Positions 18,279-26,641 of a DNA stretch of 64,000 nt are shown here, piece by piece. Positions within the stretch are counted from its first letter, which is position 1. The number at the start of each line of letters is the position of its first letter. Source of the DNA: JBCBUE01 sp039818285 (GTDB lineage Bacteria > Planctomycetota > Phycisphaerae > Phycisphaerales > Phycisphaeraceae). A model generated the notes under the pieces. That model ran no database searches. It saw only the letters and a program-made list of their open reading frames with translations, and had not been told where the DNA came from. The position numbers and the translations under genes are program-made. The stretch covers positions 1 to 64,000 of the forward strand of contig JBCBUE010000011.1 of NCBI GenBank assembly GCA_039818285.1, written 5' to 3'.

Positions 18279-20294
18279 TCAGGATCGGCCGAACTGCTTG
18301 GCGAGGTCCGCCAGGGAGAGGCGCAGGGTCGTGGGTCGGCCGTGCGGGCAGTTGGAGGAACGCTCGACGGTGTCGCGCTGGTCGAGCAGGGCGTCGATCT
18401 CGGTGGGGCTGAGGCGGTCGCCGGCCTTGACGGCGGCCTTGCAGGCCATCATGTCCAGGACGTCGTGCAGGGCGTCTTCCAGCGCGGTCTCGGTGGTCGG
18501 GTCGAGGTCGCCGGCGGCGGCGCGGTCGAGCAGCTCGGGCAGGAACTCGGCGGGGGCGACGTTTCGGGTGAAGAGGAACGAGGGGAAGGCGTGGACGGCG
18601 ATGGCCTCGGGGCCGATGGGCTCGGCCTCGACGCCGATGCGCGACAGCAGCGGGCCGAGCAGCTCGAGCGCGGCCAGGCGGGACGGGTCGGCGTCGAGCA
18701 CCTCGGGCATCAGCAGGCGTTGCGACTCGAGGGGCTGGCCGGCTTGGCCGTCGTGGCCGAGCACGCGGGCGGTGAGCTGCTCGAACATGACACGCTCGTG
18801 CAGGGCGTGCTGATCGACGATGAGCAGGCCCTGGTCGTCCTGGGTGACGACGTAGCTGTTGTGGACCTGGAGGTGGGCGGAAGGCGGAAGGGGGGGCGCG
18901 GAGGGGGGAGGGGATGTGTCCGCGGGTGGGGCGTCGGGTTGGGGGGGCGACGAGTCATCGGCCGGGAGAGCGGCCTTGAGTTCGTCGAAGGTGACGCGGC
19001 GCTGGGTGGGGTCGAGGCGGCGGAAGTAGTCGACGAAGGCGGCGGTCGAGGCGGGTTGGGCTTGGGTTGCCGCGACGTGGTGGGTGGTGGAAGGCGGGGT
19101 CGCGGACGGTTCACCCAACCGGTCGCTGCGCTCCCAGTCGGCTTGGGCGGGGGGAAGGGCGGGGCTCGGTGGGGAGGGGTTGAGGTCGAGGCTGGGTTGG
19201 GGGCTGGGGGGGGTGAGTTGCAGGGGGGGCAGGCCGTGGTTGGCGAGCTGGGCCGAGGGCGTGAGGTCGTGGGCGAGCAGGGCCTGGCGGAGGGCGGTGA
19301 GGACGAGCTTGTGGACGGCCTGGGGCTGGCGGAAGCGGACCTCGGCCTTGGCGGGGTGGACGTTGACGTCGACCTCGCGGGGGTCGAGGGCGAGGCAGAC
19401 GGCGGCGGTGGGGTGCTTGTCGGGGGGGATGAGGCCGCGATAGGCCTCGCGGACGGCGTGGAGCAGGGAGCGGTCGCGGATGGGCCGGCCGTTGAGGAAC
19501 AGGTGGACGGCCTTGGCGGTGGCGCGGGCGAGGGAGGGCAGGCCGGCCAGGCCGGTGACCGACGGGCGAACGGCGTCATCGGTCGCGAGGCCTTGATGGC
19601 TGAACGGCAGCAACGCGTCCTGCAGGTCGAGTTGCAGGGCGTCGGCGAGGCGGCGGTGCAGGGCGTCGGGGTCGTTGGGCGGGTCGTCGGGGATCGCCAC
19701 GAGGTCGAGGGTGGTGCGGCCGTTGTGGGTGAGGGTGAGCGCCACGGCCGGGCGGACCATGAGCAGGCGGGTGACGACGTCGGTGACGTGGCCCATCTCG
19801 GTGGGCGGGGTGCGGAGGAACTTGCGCCGGGCGGGGGTGTTGAAGAACAGGTCGGCGACGGTGAGGGTCGTGCCGGGCGCGGCGGCGTCGGGGCGGGGCG
19901 CTTGGATGTCGTCGCCCGCGGCGGTCAGGGTGTGGGCCTCCTCGGCGTCGGCCTGGCGGGAGGTGACGGTCAGGCGCGAGACGGAGGCGATGGAGGCGAG
20001 GGCCTCGCCGCGGAAGCCGAGGGTGGCGATGGCGTCGAGGTCCTCGGGGGTCGCGAGCTTGGAGGTGGCGTGGGCGGCGACGGCCAGGGGGAGGTCGTCG
20101 GGGGCGATGCCGCGGCCGTTGTCGGCGACGCGGATGAGGGTCGTGCCGCCCTGCTCAACGTCGATGCGCAGGCGTGTGCCCCCGGCGTCGAGGCTGTTCT
20201 CGAGCAGTTCCTTGACGACCGACGCAGGGCGTTCGATGACCTCGCCCGCGGCGATCTGGTTGATGAGCAGGGGCGAGAGGCGGCGGATGGCCAT
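18279..20294 (-). CDS. mutL: DNA mismatch repair protein MutL
   Basis: 671 residues. The GHKL ATPase half is clear: LINQIAAGEVIERPASVVKE, ENSLDAGG, DNGRGIA and GFRGEALASI. A long Pro-rich linker (about 370-480) follows. The C-terminal half has the endonuclease motif DQHALHERVMFE, exactly DQHA(x)2E(x)4E, together with ACKAAVKAG and CPHGRP zinc-site motifs, so this is a nicking-type MutL as expected in bacteria without MutH. Start MAIRRLSP at 20294 is the standard N terminus; an in-frame upstream Met at 20378 would overlap the divergent gene. No mutS is in the window. Confidence 0.95.
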   Translation of the reverse strand: MAIRRLSPLLINQIAAGEVIERPASVVKELLENSLDAGGTRLRIDVEQGGTTLIRVADNGRGIAPDDLPLAVAAHATSKLATPEDLDAIATLGFRGEALASIASVSRLTVTSRQADAEEAHTLTAAGDDIQAPRPDAAAPGTTLTVADLFFNTPARRKFLRTPPTEMGHVTDVVTRLLMVRPAVALTLTHNGRTTLDLVAIPDDPPNDPDALHRRLADALQLDLQDALLPFSHQGLATDDAVRPSVTGLAGLPSLARATAKAVHLFLNGRPIRDRSLLHAVREAYRGLIPPDKHPTAAVCLALDPREVDVNVHPAKAEVRFRQPQAVHKLVLTALRQALLAHDLTPSAQLANHGLPPLQLTPPSPQPSLDLNPSPPSPALPPAQADWERSDRLGEPSATPPSTTHHVAATQAQPASTAAFVDYFRRLDPTQRRVTFDELKAALPADDSSPPQPDAPPADTSPPPSAPPLPPSAHLQVHNSYVVTQDDQGLLIVDQHALHERVMFEQLTARVLGHDGQAGQPLESQRLLMPEVLDADPSRLAALELLGPLLSRIGVEAEPIGPEAIAVHAFPSFLFTRNVAPAEFLPELLDRAAAGDLDPTTETALEDALHDVLDMMACKAAVKAGDRLSPTEIDALLDQRDTVERSSNCPHGRPTTLRLSLADLAKQFGRS

Positions 20295-20361
20295 CGCGTG
20301 ATGGTAGTGGAGTGGGGTTGGTACCCTCCCGGCTTCGCACCCGTTTCGAGGAGTCAGGCCG

Positions 20362-20994
20362 ATGCACGCGGGCGACATCGTTTTGTTTCAAGGCGACTCG
20401 ATCACGGACTGCGGGCGCGACCGCGAGGCGGCCGCGCCCAACGACCCGGCGGCGCTGGGGCGGGGCTATGCGATGCTCGCCGCGTCGGCGGTGCGTGCCT
20501 ATTCGACGGGCGTCGACGTCCACAACCGCGGGATCAGCGGCAACGAGGTGAGCGACCTCTTGGGCCGGTGGGACGCGGACTGCGTGGCGCTTGGGCCGAC
20601 GGTGGTGAGCGTGTTGATCGGGGTCAACGACATGTGGCGGAAGATGGACTCCGGCAAGCCCAACACGGTCGAGCAGTACGACCGCGAGCTGGGCGAGCTG
20701 CTGGACCGGACGCTCGCGGAGCTGCCGGGGGTTCGGCTGATGGTGTGCGAGCCGTTTGCGTTGCGGGTGGGGGCGGTGACGGACGCGTGGTTCCCGGAGT
20801 TCGACGAGCGTCGGGCGGTGGCCAGGAAGCACGCCGAGCGGGTGGGGGCGCGATGGGTGGCGTTCCAGGACGTGTTCGATCGGGCGTGCGCCCGCGCCTC
20901 GGCCGAGTACTGGGCGCACGACGGCGTGCACCCTTCGCTGGCGGGGCACCGGTTGATGGCGGACGCGTGGCTGAAGGCGGCCGACGGGATTTAG
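20362..20994 (+). CDS. SGNH/GDSL-family esterase
   Basis: 210-residue hydrolase. Block I is FQGDSITDCG (nucleophile Ser), block II is NRGISGNEV (Gly), block III is LIGVNDMW (Asn), and block V is WAHDGVHPSLAGH (Asp and His). No signal peptide is present, so it should act in the cytoplasm. Members deacylate sugars or lipids (acetylxylan- or rhamnogalacturonan-acetylesterase-like), but the substrate is open. It is divergent from mutL and 94 bases upstream of rsmA, with an inverted repeat in the gap. The GAGGAG-like site precedes the ATG. Confidence 0.88.
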   Translation: MHAGDIVLFQGDSITDCGRDREAAAPNDPAALGRGYAMLAASAVRAYSTGVDVHNRGISGNEVSDLLGRWDADCVALGPTVVSVLIGVNDMWRKMDSGKPNTVEQYDRELGELLDRTLAELPGVRLMVCEPFALRVGAVTDAWFPEFDERRAVARKHAERVGARWVAFQDVFDRACARASAEYWAHDGVHPSLAGHRLMADAWLKAADGI

Positions 20995-21002
20995 TGATGC
21001 GC

Positions 21003-21083
21003 GATGTTCAATGTTCGATGTGACATGTCAGGTCCCCGTGGTGGGTACCGACATTGCACATTTCACATTGAATATTGAACATC
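21003..21083. repeat. inverted repeat in the rsmA leader
   Basis: Two 26-base arms, 21003-21028 and 21058-21083, are reverse complements with three mismatches (outer end GATGTTCAAT). They are built from repeated TTCAATgTg-type words and are AT-richer than the surroundings. The right arm ends 5 bases before the preferred rsmA start, so a hairpin would mask its ribosome-binding region. Its style recalls the repeat flanking the four-helix-bundle gene. Confidence 0.8.
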
Positions 21084-21088
21084 CTCTG

Positions 21089-22003
21089 ATGCCCCAGACC
21101 CTCGCGGACATCAAGGCCCTGCTCGACCGCCACGGGCTTCGGCCCAAGCATCAGCACGGGCAGAACTTCCTCATTGACGGCAACCACTTGCGTCGGATCG
21201 TGGAGGCGGCGCGGTCGTTGGCGGGGGGGGGTGGGCCGTGGCGGGTGCTGGAGGTCGGGCCGGGGACGGGGGTGCTGACCGAGGCGATGCTCGAGGCGGG
21301 GGCGGAGGTGATCGCGGTGGAGATCGACGCCGAGTTGGTCGGCGTCTTGCGGGATCGGCTGAGCGGGCCGGTCGATGCCGGGCGGCTGGCGATCGTCGAG
21401 GGGGACGTGCTGGCGGGCAAGCGGGCGGTCGCGCCGGCGGTGACCGACGCGATGGCGGAGCGGTGGGGCGAGCGGGTGGGGTTCACGCTGGTGGCGAACC
21501 TGCCGTACCACGTGGCCAGCCCGCTGATCGCCAACCTGGTCGTCGACGAGCCGGCGATGCGGGGGGCGGTGGTGATGGTGCAGAAAGAGGTCGCGGACCG
21601 GCTGGCGGCCGAGCCTGGGGGCAAGGACTACGGGGCGTTGGGGGTGGTGGTGCAGGCGGGTTGCGAGGTGGAGCGGGTGTCGGTGCTGGGGCCGGGGTGT
21701 TTCTGGCCGGCGCCCAAGGTGGCGTCGGCGGTGGTGAGGCTGACGCGTCGAGCCGAGCCGATCGGCGGAGACGTGGGGCGGGTGAGCCGGTTCGCGGGGG
21801 AGCTGTTCCGGTCGCGGCGGAAGCAACTGGGCGGGGTGTTTCGCGCGGCCGGGTGGCGTTGGGGCGGGCAAGGCGAGGCGGGCTGGCCGGCGGGCGTGGA
21901 GCCGACGCAGCGGGCCGAGCGGCTGACCGTGGGGCAGATCGCGGGCCTGGCGGCGTGGGTCGAGGCCGGCGGGCGGGAACAGCCGGGCGGGGTCGAGGAT
22001 TGA
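21089..22003 (+). CDS. rsmA: 16S rRNA (adenine-N6)-dimethyltransferase RsmA/KsgA
   Basis: 304 residues. It dimethylates two adjacent adenines in the 3'-terminal helix of 16S rRNA during small-subunit maturation. Motifs: KHQHGQNFLID at the N terminus; SAM-binding VLEVGPGTGVLTEAML and VEIDAEL; the catalytic VANLPYHVASPL; and VQKEVADRLAAEPGGKDYGALGVVVQ. The ATG at 21089 (MPQTLADI) is the family-typical start; an in-frame Met at 21011 would translate the inverted repeat and is rejected. The C terminus is basic and somewhat longer than in E. coli. Confidence 0.94.
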   Translation: MPQTLADIKALLDRHGLRPKHQHGQNFLIDGNHLRRIVEAARSLAGGGGPWRVLEVGPGTGVLTEAMLEAGAEVIAVEIDAELVGVLRDRLSGPVDAGRLAIVEGDVLAGKRAVAPAVTDAMAERWGERVGFTLVANLPYHVASPLIANLVVDEPAMRGAVVMVQKEVADRLAAEPGGKDYGALGVVVQAGCEVERVSVLGPGCFWPAPKVASAVVRLTRRAEPIGGDVGRVSRFAGELFRSRRKQLGGVFRAAGWRWGGQGEAGWPAGVEPTQRAERLTVGQIAGLAAWVEAGGREQPGGVED

Positions 22004-22065
22004 TCCAACGCCCGACAGGCCCTAGCGTTGTGCGGCCGAGGCCTCGGCGTCACGGGAGTTGACTC

Positions 22066-22863
22066 ATGTCTGCGACGGTCGAACCGACGAGCACCAACGG
22101 GCGCGTCACCGCCCACAATCCTCCCCGCATCCTCGTCGCCGTCCCGGTCTACAACGAGCAGCGGTACATCACCAACGTGATCGCCAACATCGCCGACCAC
22201 GCGCCCAACGACGTGCTCGTGATCGACGACGGCTCGACCGACGCCACGCCGACCCTGCTCGCCCACCAGCCGGTCGACGTGATCCGCCACAAGACCAACC
22301 TCGGCTACGGCCGATCGATCCGCGACGCGTTCCGCTGGGCGCAGAGCTACGAGTACGACTGGCTGATCACCATGGACTGCGACGAGCAGCACGAGCCCGA
22401 GAGCCTGCCGGACTTCGCCACGGCGATCGCCGATGACGACGCGGACGTGATCTCCGGCAGCCGCTACCTCATCGACTGCCCGGACTGCGACAAGCCCCCG
22501 CCGGACCGGCAGAAGATCAACGCCGAGGTCACGCGCTGGATCAACGAGTCGCTGGCGCTGCCGATCACCGACGCCTTCTGCGGATTCAAGGCGTATCGCG
22601 TCTCGTCGACGGCCGACCTGGACCTGACCGTTGACGGCTACGCGATCCCGTTGCAGGCCTGGGTGCAGCACGCGGCCGCGCACCATCGTGTCAAAGAGGT
22701 CCCGATCAAGCTGATCTACAACGACCCGAACCGCTCGTTCGGCGGCAAGCTGGACGACGCCGAGGAGCGCATCCGCCACTATCGCGACGTGTTCCGCCGT
22801 GAGTTGGTCAAGCATCCGCAGCTGCGCGGCGGGTGCGGTTGCGTGAGCTGCGCCGCGGGATGA
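22066..22863 (+). CDS. family 2 glycosyltransferase
   Basis: 265-residue GT-A fold inverting glycosyltransferase. The N-terminal VAVPVYNEQRYI and VIDDGSTDATP motifs bind the sugar nucleotide; LITMDCDEQHEPE carries the DxD-like metal site. There are no membrane helices, so it differs from processive synthases and resembles polyprenyl-phosphate mannosyl- or glucosyltransferases (soluble form). The C-terminal tail is cysteine-rich (GGCGCVSC). The stop overlaps the next start (ATGA at 22860-22863). It is the first gene of a coupled run through larB and nnrD. Acceptor unknown. Confidence 0.85.
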   Translation: MSATVEPTSTNGRVTAHNPPRILVAVPVYNEQRYITNVIANIADHAPNDVLVIDDGSTDATPTLLAHQPVDVIRHKTNLGYGRSIRDAFRWAQSYEYDWLITMDCDEQHEPESLPDFATAIADDDADVISGSRYLIDCPDCDKPPPDRQKINAEVTRWINESLALPITDAFCGFKAYRVSSTADLDLTVDGYAIPLQAWVQHAAAHHRVKEVPIKLIYNDPNRSFGGKLDDAEERIRHYRDVFRRELVKHPQLRGGCGCVSCAAG

Positions 22864-24314
22864 GCGGGCCGACGGTCAACGGCAGGGCGGCCTCGCCGGC
22901 GACCGTGCGGGCCGAGCCGACGCTGGACCGATGGGCCGAGCTCGTCGCCGATGGCGGGCGCGTCTGGACGGGCCATCAGCCCTATCTGTGGCACCCCGGC
23001 ATCCTGGCGAAGTACATCGCCGGCGACGCGATTGCCTCGACCGACGGCGTGGTCGATCTGGTCGTCGATCACGACACGCACGACGCCGGGGTGATCGAGC
23101 TGCCGACGCGCACCGGCGAGCGTTGGGGCGTGCGTCGGCTGCGGCTGGGGCCTTGTCGGACGGACGTGCCGCTGGGCATGCAGCCGGCGATGGGGGCGGA
23201 CGGGGCGATCGCCGTGTTGCGTGGCGCGGCCGACGACGCCGAGTCGGCGGGGGCTCGGGTGGGGCGATTGATCGAGGCGTTCGACGAGGCGGGGCGGGGG
23301 CACGCGACGCTGGCGGATCAGATGGCGGCCGTGCTCGCGTGGCTGCGCACGCGCTGGGTCGTCGGACCGGTCGATGCGATGCGGTCGACGACGCTGGGCC
23401 GGGATGGGGTGTTGGGCGGATGGGTCGAGCGGATGGCGAGCGACGCCGAGCGTTGCGTGGCGGCGTACAACGCGGCGGTGCGGGCCGAGGTCGCGGCGGG
23501 CGGCGGGGGCGGGGTGCGAGAACTGCGGGTGGAGCCGTGGCGGGTGGAACTGCCGCTGTGGCGGGTCGGGTGGATGCGGCCGAGGCGGGGCGTCTGGGCC
23601 GATGTCGCGGACAGCCGGGCGGTGTTGACGCTCGAGGACGGCACGCCGTTGCACGCCCCCGATGAGCCGGCGGCGGAAGTCGAGGGGCTGGCGCCGCGGG
23701 CGCTGCTGATGACGGCGATCGTGCGGTCGCGCGACGACTGCGGGCTGTTCGTGCACGGCACGGGCGGGGGCGTGTACGACCGCATCACCGATCGTTGGTG
23801 GCGCGACTGGCTGGGCGATCGGGCGCCGAGGCTCGCGCCGACGGCCGTGGTGACGGCCGATCTGCGCTTGGCGAGCGAGGGCCTGAGCGTGGCGACACCC
23901 GCGGACGTGCGACGGGGCCTGTGGCGCCTGCATCACGCGCCGCACAACATCGATCGGGCGTTGGAGCTGAGCGCCGACGAGCCGGCGGTGCGGGAGAAGC
24001 ACATCGCGCTGGGGCGGCTGCACGGCCCGGGCGTGTGGGGCGAGGGACGACGGGTCGAGGGCGCGGCCCAGCGCCGGGCGGCGTGGGCGGCGCTCAAGCG
24101 GGCGAACGCACGGCTGGCGGCCGATCACCCCGAGGCGCTGGCCGCGGCCGAGGCGGCGTATCGGTCGGCGCGGGTCGGCGTGGAGAACGCGGCGGTGGCG
24201 GCGAAGCGGGACTGGTCGATCGGCGTGATGCCCGCGGCGTCGCTGGAGGCGCTATCGTCGATGATCCGGGAACGCGTCGGCGCGACGCCGTCCATCGGGA
24301 GTCACACGGCATGA
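22860..24314 (+). CDS. uncharacterised protein, possibly distantly BshC-like
   Basis: 484 residues, no signal peptide or membrane helix. The N-terminal motif VWTGHQPYLWHPGILAKYI with LVVDHDTHD thirty residues later, and the C-terminal VHGTGGGVYDRITDRWW followed by a Pro-rich strand, parallel in order and spacing the GQQ...EDHD and GGPGE...Y motifs of the bacillithiol ligase BshC. The C-terminal hundred residues form a coiled-coil-like helical region rich in Ala. The similarity is from memory and weak. Translational coupling on both sides (ATGA with the GT2 gene and with the transglutaminase gene) indicates a common pathway. It could equally be a family restricted to planctomycetes. Confidence 0.6.
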   Translation: MSGPTVNGRAASPATVRAEPTLDRWAELVADGGRVWTGHQPYLWHPGILAKYIAGDAIASTDGVVDLVVDHDTHDAGVIELPTRTGERWGVRRLRLGPCRTDVPLGMQPAMGADGAIAVLRGAADDAESAGARVGRLIEAFDEAGRGHATLADQMAAVLAWLRTRWVVGPVDAMRSTTLGRDGVLGGWVERMASDAERCVAAYNAAVRAEVAAGGGGGVRELRVEPWRVELPLWRVGWMRPRRGVWADVADSRAVLTLEDGTPLHAPDEPAAEVEGLAPRALLMTAIVRSRDDCGLFVHGTGGGVYDRITDRWWRDWLGDRAPRLAPTAVVTADLRLASEGLSVATPADVRRGLWRLHHAPHNIDRALELSADEPAVREKHIALGRLHGPGVWGEGRRVEGAAQRRAAWAALKRANARLAADHPEALAAAEAAYRSARVGVENAAVAAKRDWSIGVMPAASLEALSSMIRERVGATPSIGSHTA

Positions 24315-25846
24315 GCAAAGCAAAGCGGTTGAGCTGGCTGAAGTGGTGGGCGGCGTGCGTGGCCGGTCTGGCGGTTTGGCTGGCCGGTGGGGCGTCTGCG
24401 AGCGAGGGTGGCGACTTCGAGCGCTGGTACGTGATGAAGCTCGGTGGCGAGCGCGTCGGGCACGCGGTTTCCCGGCAGGCGACCATGGTCGGCATGGATG
24501 GCGTCGTGCGGATCGTCAGCGAGCAGGAGGTCTGGATGAGCTTCTGCCGCGGGGCGATCGCTCTGTCGATCGAGCAGTCGAGCCGGGCGGTGGAGACGGC
24601 GGAGGGTGAGCCGATCGAGGCGGAGCAGCGACTGCTGCTGGGGCAGATGGCCCAGACGGCGCGGTACGCGTTCGACGCCGACGGGGCGGTGATGACCAGC
24701 GAGCAGGGCGGGCGTCGGACCGAGCGTCGCGTGCCCGGCGTGCCGGAGGGGGCGTTGATGCCGGCCGCGGCGCAGCGCGCGATCGCGGCGGCGCTCGAGG
24801 CCGGCGACGAGTCGATCGAGCTGACGACGCTGGACTTCTCCAGCGGGCTGCGGGCGGTGGATGTGACGATGGCGGTGGCCGGGGAGGAGGACGTCGAGGT
24901 GATGGGTAAGCGGGTGCCGGCGATCGCGTGGGACGCGACGGCGAGCGTGATGCCCGGGGCGAAGCTGAGGGAGTACGTCGACGCCGAGGGCCGGCCGCTG
25001 AAGTCGACGGTCGACATGGGCGGCATCCGCGTCGAGATGATCGCGGCCGACGAGGCGATCGCGACGGCGAAGGTGGACCCGCCGGAGCTGATGGCGTCGA
25101 CGCTGATCACGCCGAGCCGACCGATCGATCGGCCGCGCGAGCTGCGGCGGGCGGTGTACGAGCTGGCTTGGGATCGGCCGATGCGCGGGCAGGCGGACCT
25201 GGTGGCGACGTCGGTGCAGCGGATCGAGTGGCTCGACGACCGCACGGTGCGCGTTGCGGTTGACGTTGCTGGCGAACCGATCGCGGACGAGGCGATCGAA
25301 CGCGACGACTACCTGGCCGCCTCTCCCATGATCGACTGGCGGGACGAGGCCGTGAGCGGGTGGGTGGGCCAAGGGGACCAGGACTTGTCGCCCGCGCTCA
25401 CCCTTTCGCGGATGCACGGCAAGGCACGGCGGGGCATCGCGACGACCGATCTATCCGTGGGTTTTGCGACGGCCAGCGAGGTCGCTCGCACCCGGACCGG
25501 CGACTGCACCGAGCACGCGGTGCTGCTCGCCGCGTTGCTCCGCGCCAGCGGCGTGCCGAGCCGGGTCGTCACGGGGTTGATCTACGCCGATCAGTTCCTC
25601 GGTCACCGTGGTGTGTTCGGTTATCACATGTGGACGCAGGCCTGGAACGAGGCCGAGGGAGGCGGCGGGCGGTGGATCGACCTCGACGCGACGCTGCCCG
25701 CGGGCGACGCCTACGGCTTCGACGCCACGCACATCGGGCTGACGGCTTCCGCGCTCTCGGCCGACGAGGGATTCAACGACCTGGCCGAGCTGGCGACGCT
25801 GATCGGTGGGATGTCGATCCGCGTGGTGGAGACCGACGATGAGTGA
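24311..25846 (+). CDS. exported transglutaminase-like protein
   Basis: 511 residues with a signal peptide (WWAACVAGLAVWLAGGASAS). The first 350 residues are beta-rich. Near the C terminus is a transglutaminase-like papain-fold core: RTGDCTEHAVLLAALLRASGVPSR carries the nucleophile Cys, GYHMWTQAW the His, and WIDLDATLP the Asp. Such domains act as periplasmic proteases, amidases or crosslinkers. The protein would face the periplasm, unlike its coupled cytoplasmic neighbours. It starts with an ATGA overlap and its end overlaps the start of larB (ATGAGTGA). Confidence 0.85.
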   Translation: MSKAKRLSWLKWWAACVAGLAVWLAGGASASEGGDFERWYVMKLGGERVGHAVSRQATMVGMDGVVRIVSEQEVWMSFCRGAIALSIEQSSRAVETAEGEPIEAEQRLLLGQMAQTARYAFDADGAVMTSEQGGRRTERRVPGVPEGALMPAAAQRAIAAALEAGDESIELTTLDFSSGLRAVDVTMAVAGEEDVEVMGKRVPAIAWDATASVMPGAKLREYVDAEGRPLKSTVDMGGIRVEMIAADEAIATAKVDPPELMASTLITPSRPIDRPRELRRAVYELAWDRPMRGQADLVATSVQRIEWLDDRTVRVAVDVAGEPIADEAIERDDYLAASPMIDWRDEAVSGWVGQGDQDLSPALTLSRMHGKARRGIATTDLSVGFATASEVARTRTGDCTEHAVLLAALLRASGVPSRVVTGLIYADQFLGHRGVFGYHMWTQAWNEAEGGGGRWIDLDATLPAGDAYGFDATHIGLTASALSADEGFNDLAELATLIGGMSIRVVETDDE

Positions 25847-26624
25847 GTCGCGTGAAACGCTCGAGGCGTTGCTCGACGCGGTGCGGTCGGGAGCGGTCGA
25901 CGTTGGGCAGGCGGCGGGCAGGCTACGGGCGATGCAGGCCGAGCCGTTGGGTTTCGCCACGCTCGATCATCACCGCGCGCAGCGATGCGGGACGGGCGAG
26001 GTGGTGTTCGCGGCGGGCAAGACGGCCGAGCAGGCGGTCACGATCACGCGCCGGCTGCGCGACGCGGAGGGGGCATTGGGCGCGGTGCTGCTGACGCGTT
26101 GTTCGGCCGAGCAGGTCGCGGCGCTGCGTGGCGCGTTCGGCGACGAGGTCCAGGTCGGCGAGCGATCGGGGTGCGTGGTCGTCGGCGAGCCCGTGGCGGA
26201 CGAGCGGGCGGAGGGGACGATCGCGGTGGTGACGGCCGGGACGAGCGACGGGGCCGTGGCCGAGGAAGCGGTGATGACGTGTCGGGCGCTGGGGCACCCG
26301 GTGCTGGAGATTCACGACGTGGGGGTGGCGGGGCTGCACCGGCTGCTGGGTCGGCTGGACGAGGTGCGGTCGGCGCGGGCGGTGGTGTGCATCGCGGGGA
26401 TGGAGGGGGCGTTGCCGAGCGTGGTGGGCGGGTTGGTGGACGTGCCGGTGGTGGCGGTGCCGACGAGCGTGGGGTACGGCGCGAACCTGGGGGGCCTGGC
26501 AGCCCTGTTGGGGATGCTCACGAGTTGTGCGTCGGGCGTGACGGTCGTCAATATCGATAACGGGTTCGGCGGGGCGTTTGCGGCCTGTCAGATCAACCGG
26601 ATTTGGCAACATCGTGACGGGTAA
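25839..26624 (+). CDS. larB: nickel pincer cofactor biosynthesis protein LarB
   Basis: 261 residues. LarB carboxylates and hydrolyses nicotinic acid adenine dinucleotide at the first step of nickel-pincer nucleotide synthesis for lactate racemase-type enzymes. The N-terminal part ends in the DHHRAQRCGTGEVVFAAGK motif; the PurE-like C-terminal half has VTAGTSDGAVAEEAV, CIAGMEGALPSVVGG and PTSVGYGANLGGLAALLGML. The start ATG 25839 overlaps the preceding stop. No larA, larC or larE is in the window, so it is separated from the rest of the pathway. It precedes nnrD by 17 bases. Confidence 0.92.
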   Translation: MSESRETLEALLDAVRSGAVDVGQAAGRLRAMQAEPLGFATLDHHRAQRCGTGEVVFAAGKTAEQAVTITRRLRDAEGALGAVLLTRCSAEQVAALRGAFGDEVQVGERSGCVVVGEPVADERAEGTIAVVTAGTSDGAVAEEAVMTCRALGHPVLEIHDVGVAGLHRLLGRLDEVRSARAVVCIAGMEGALPSVVGGLVDVPVVAVPTSVGYGANLGGLAALLGMLTSCASGVTVVNIDNGFGGAFAACQINRIWQHRDG

Positions 26625-26641
26625 GGCGTTAGGCTGACCGC

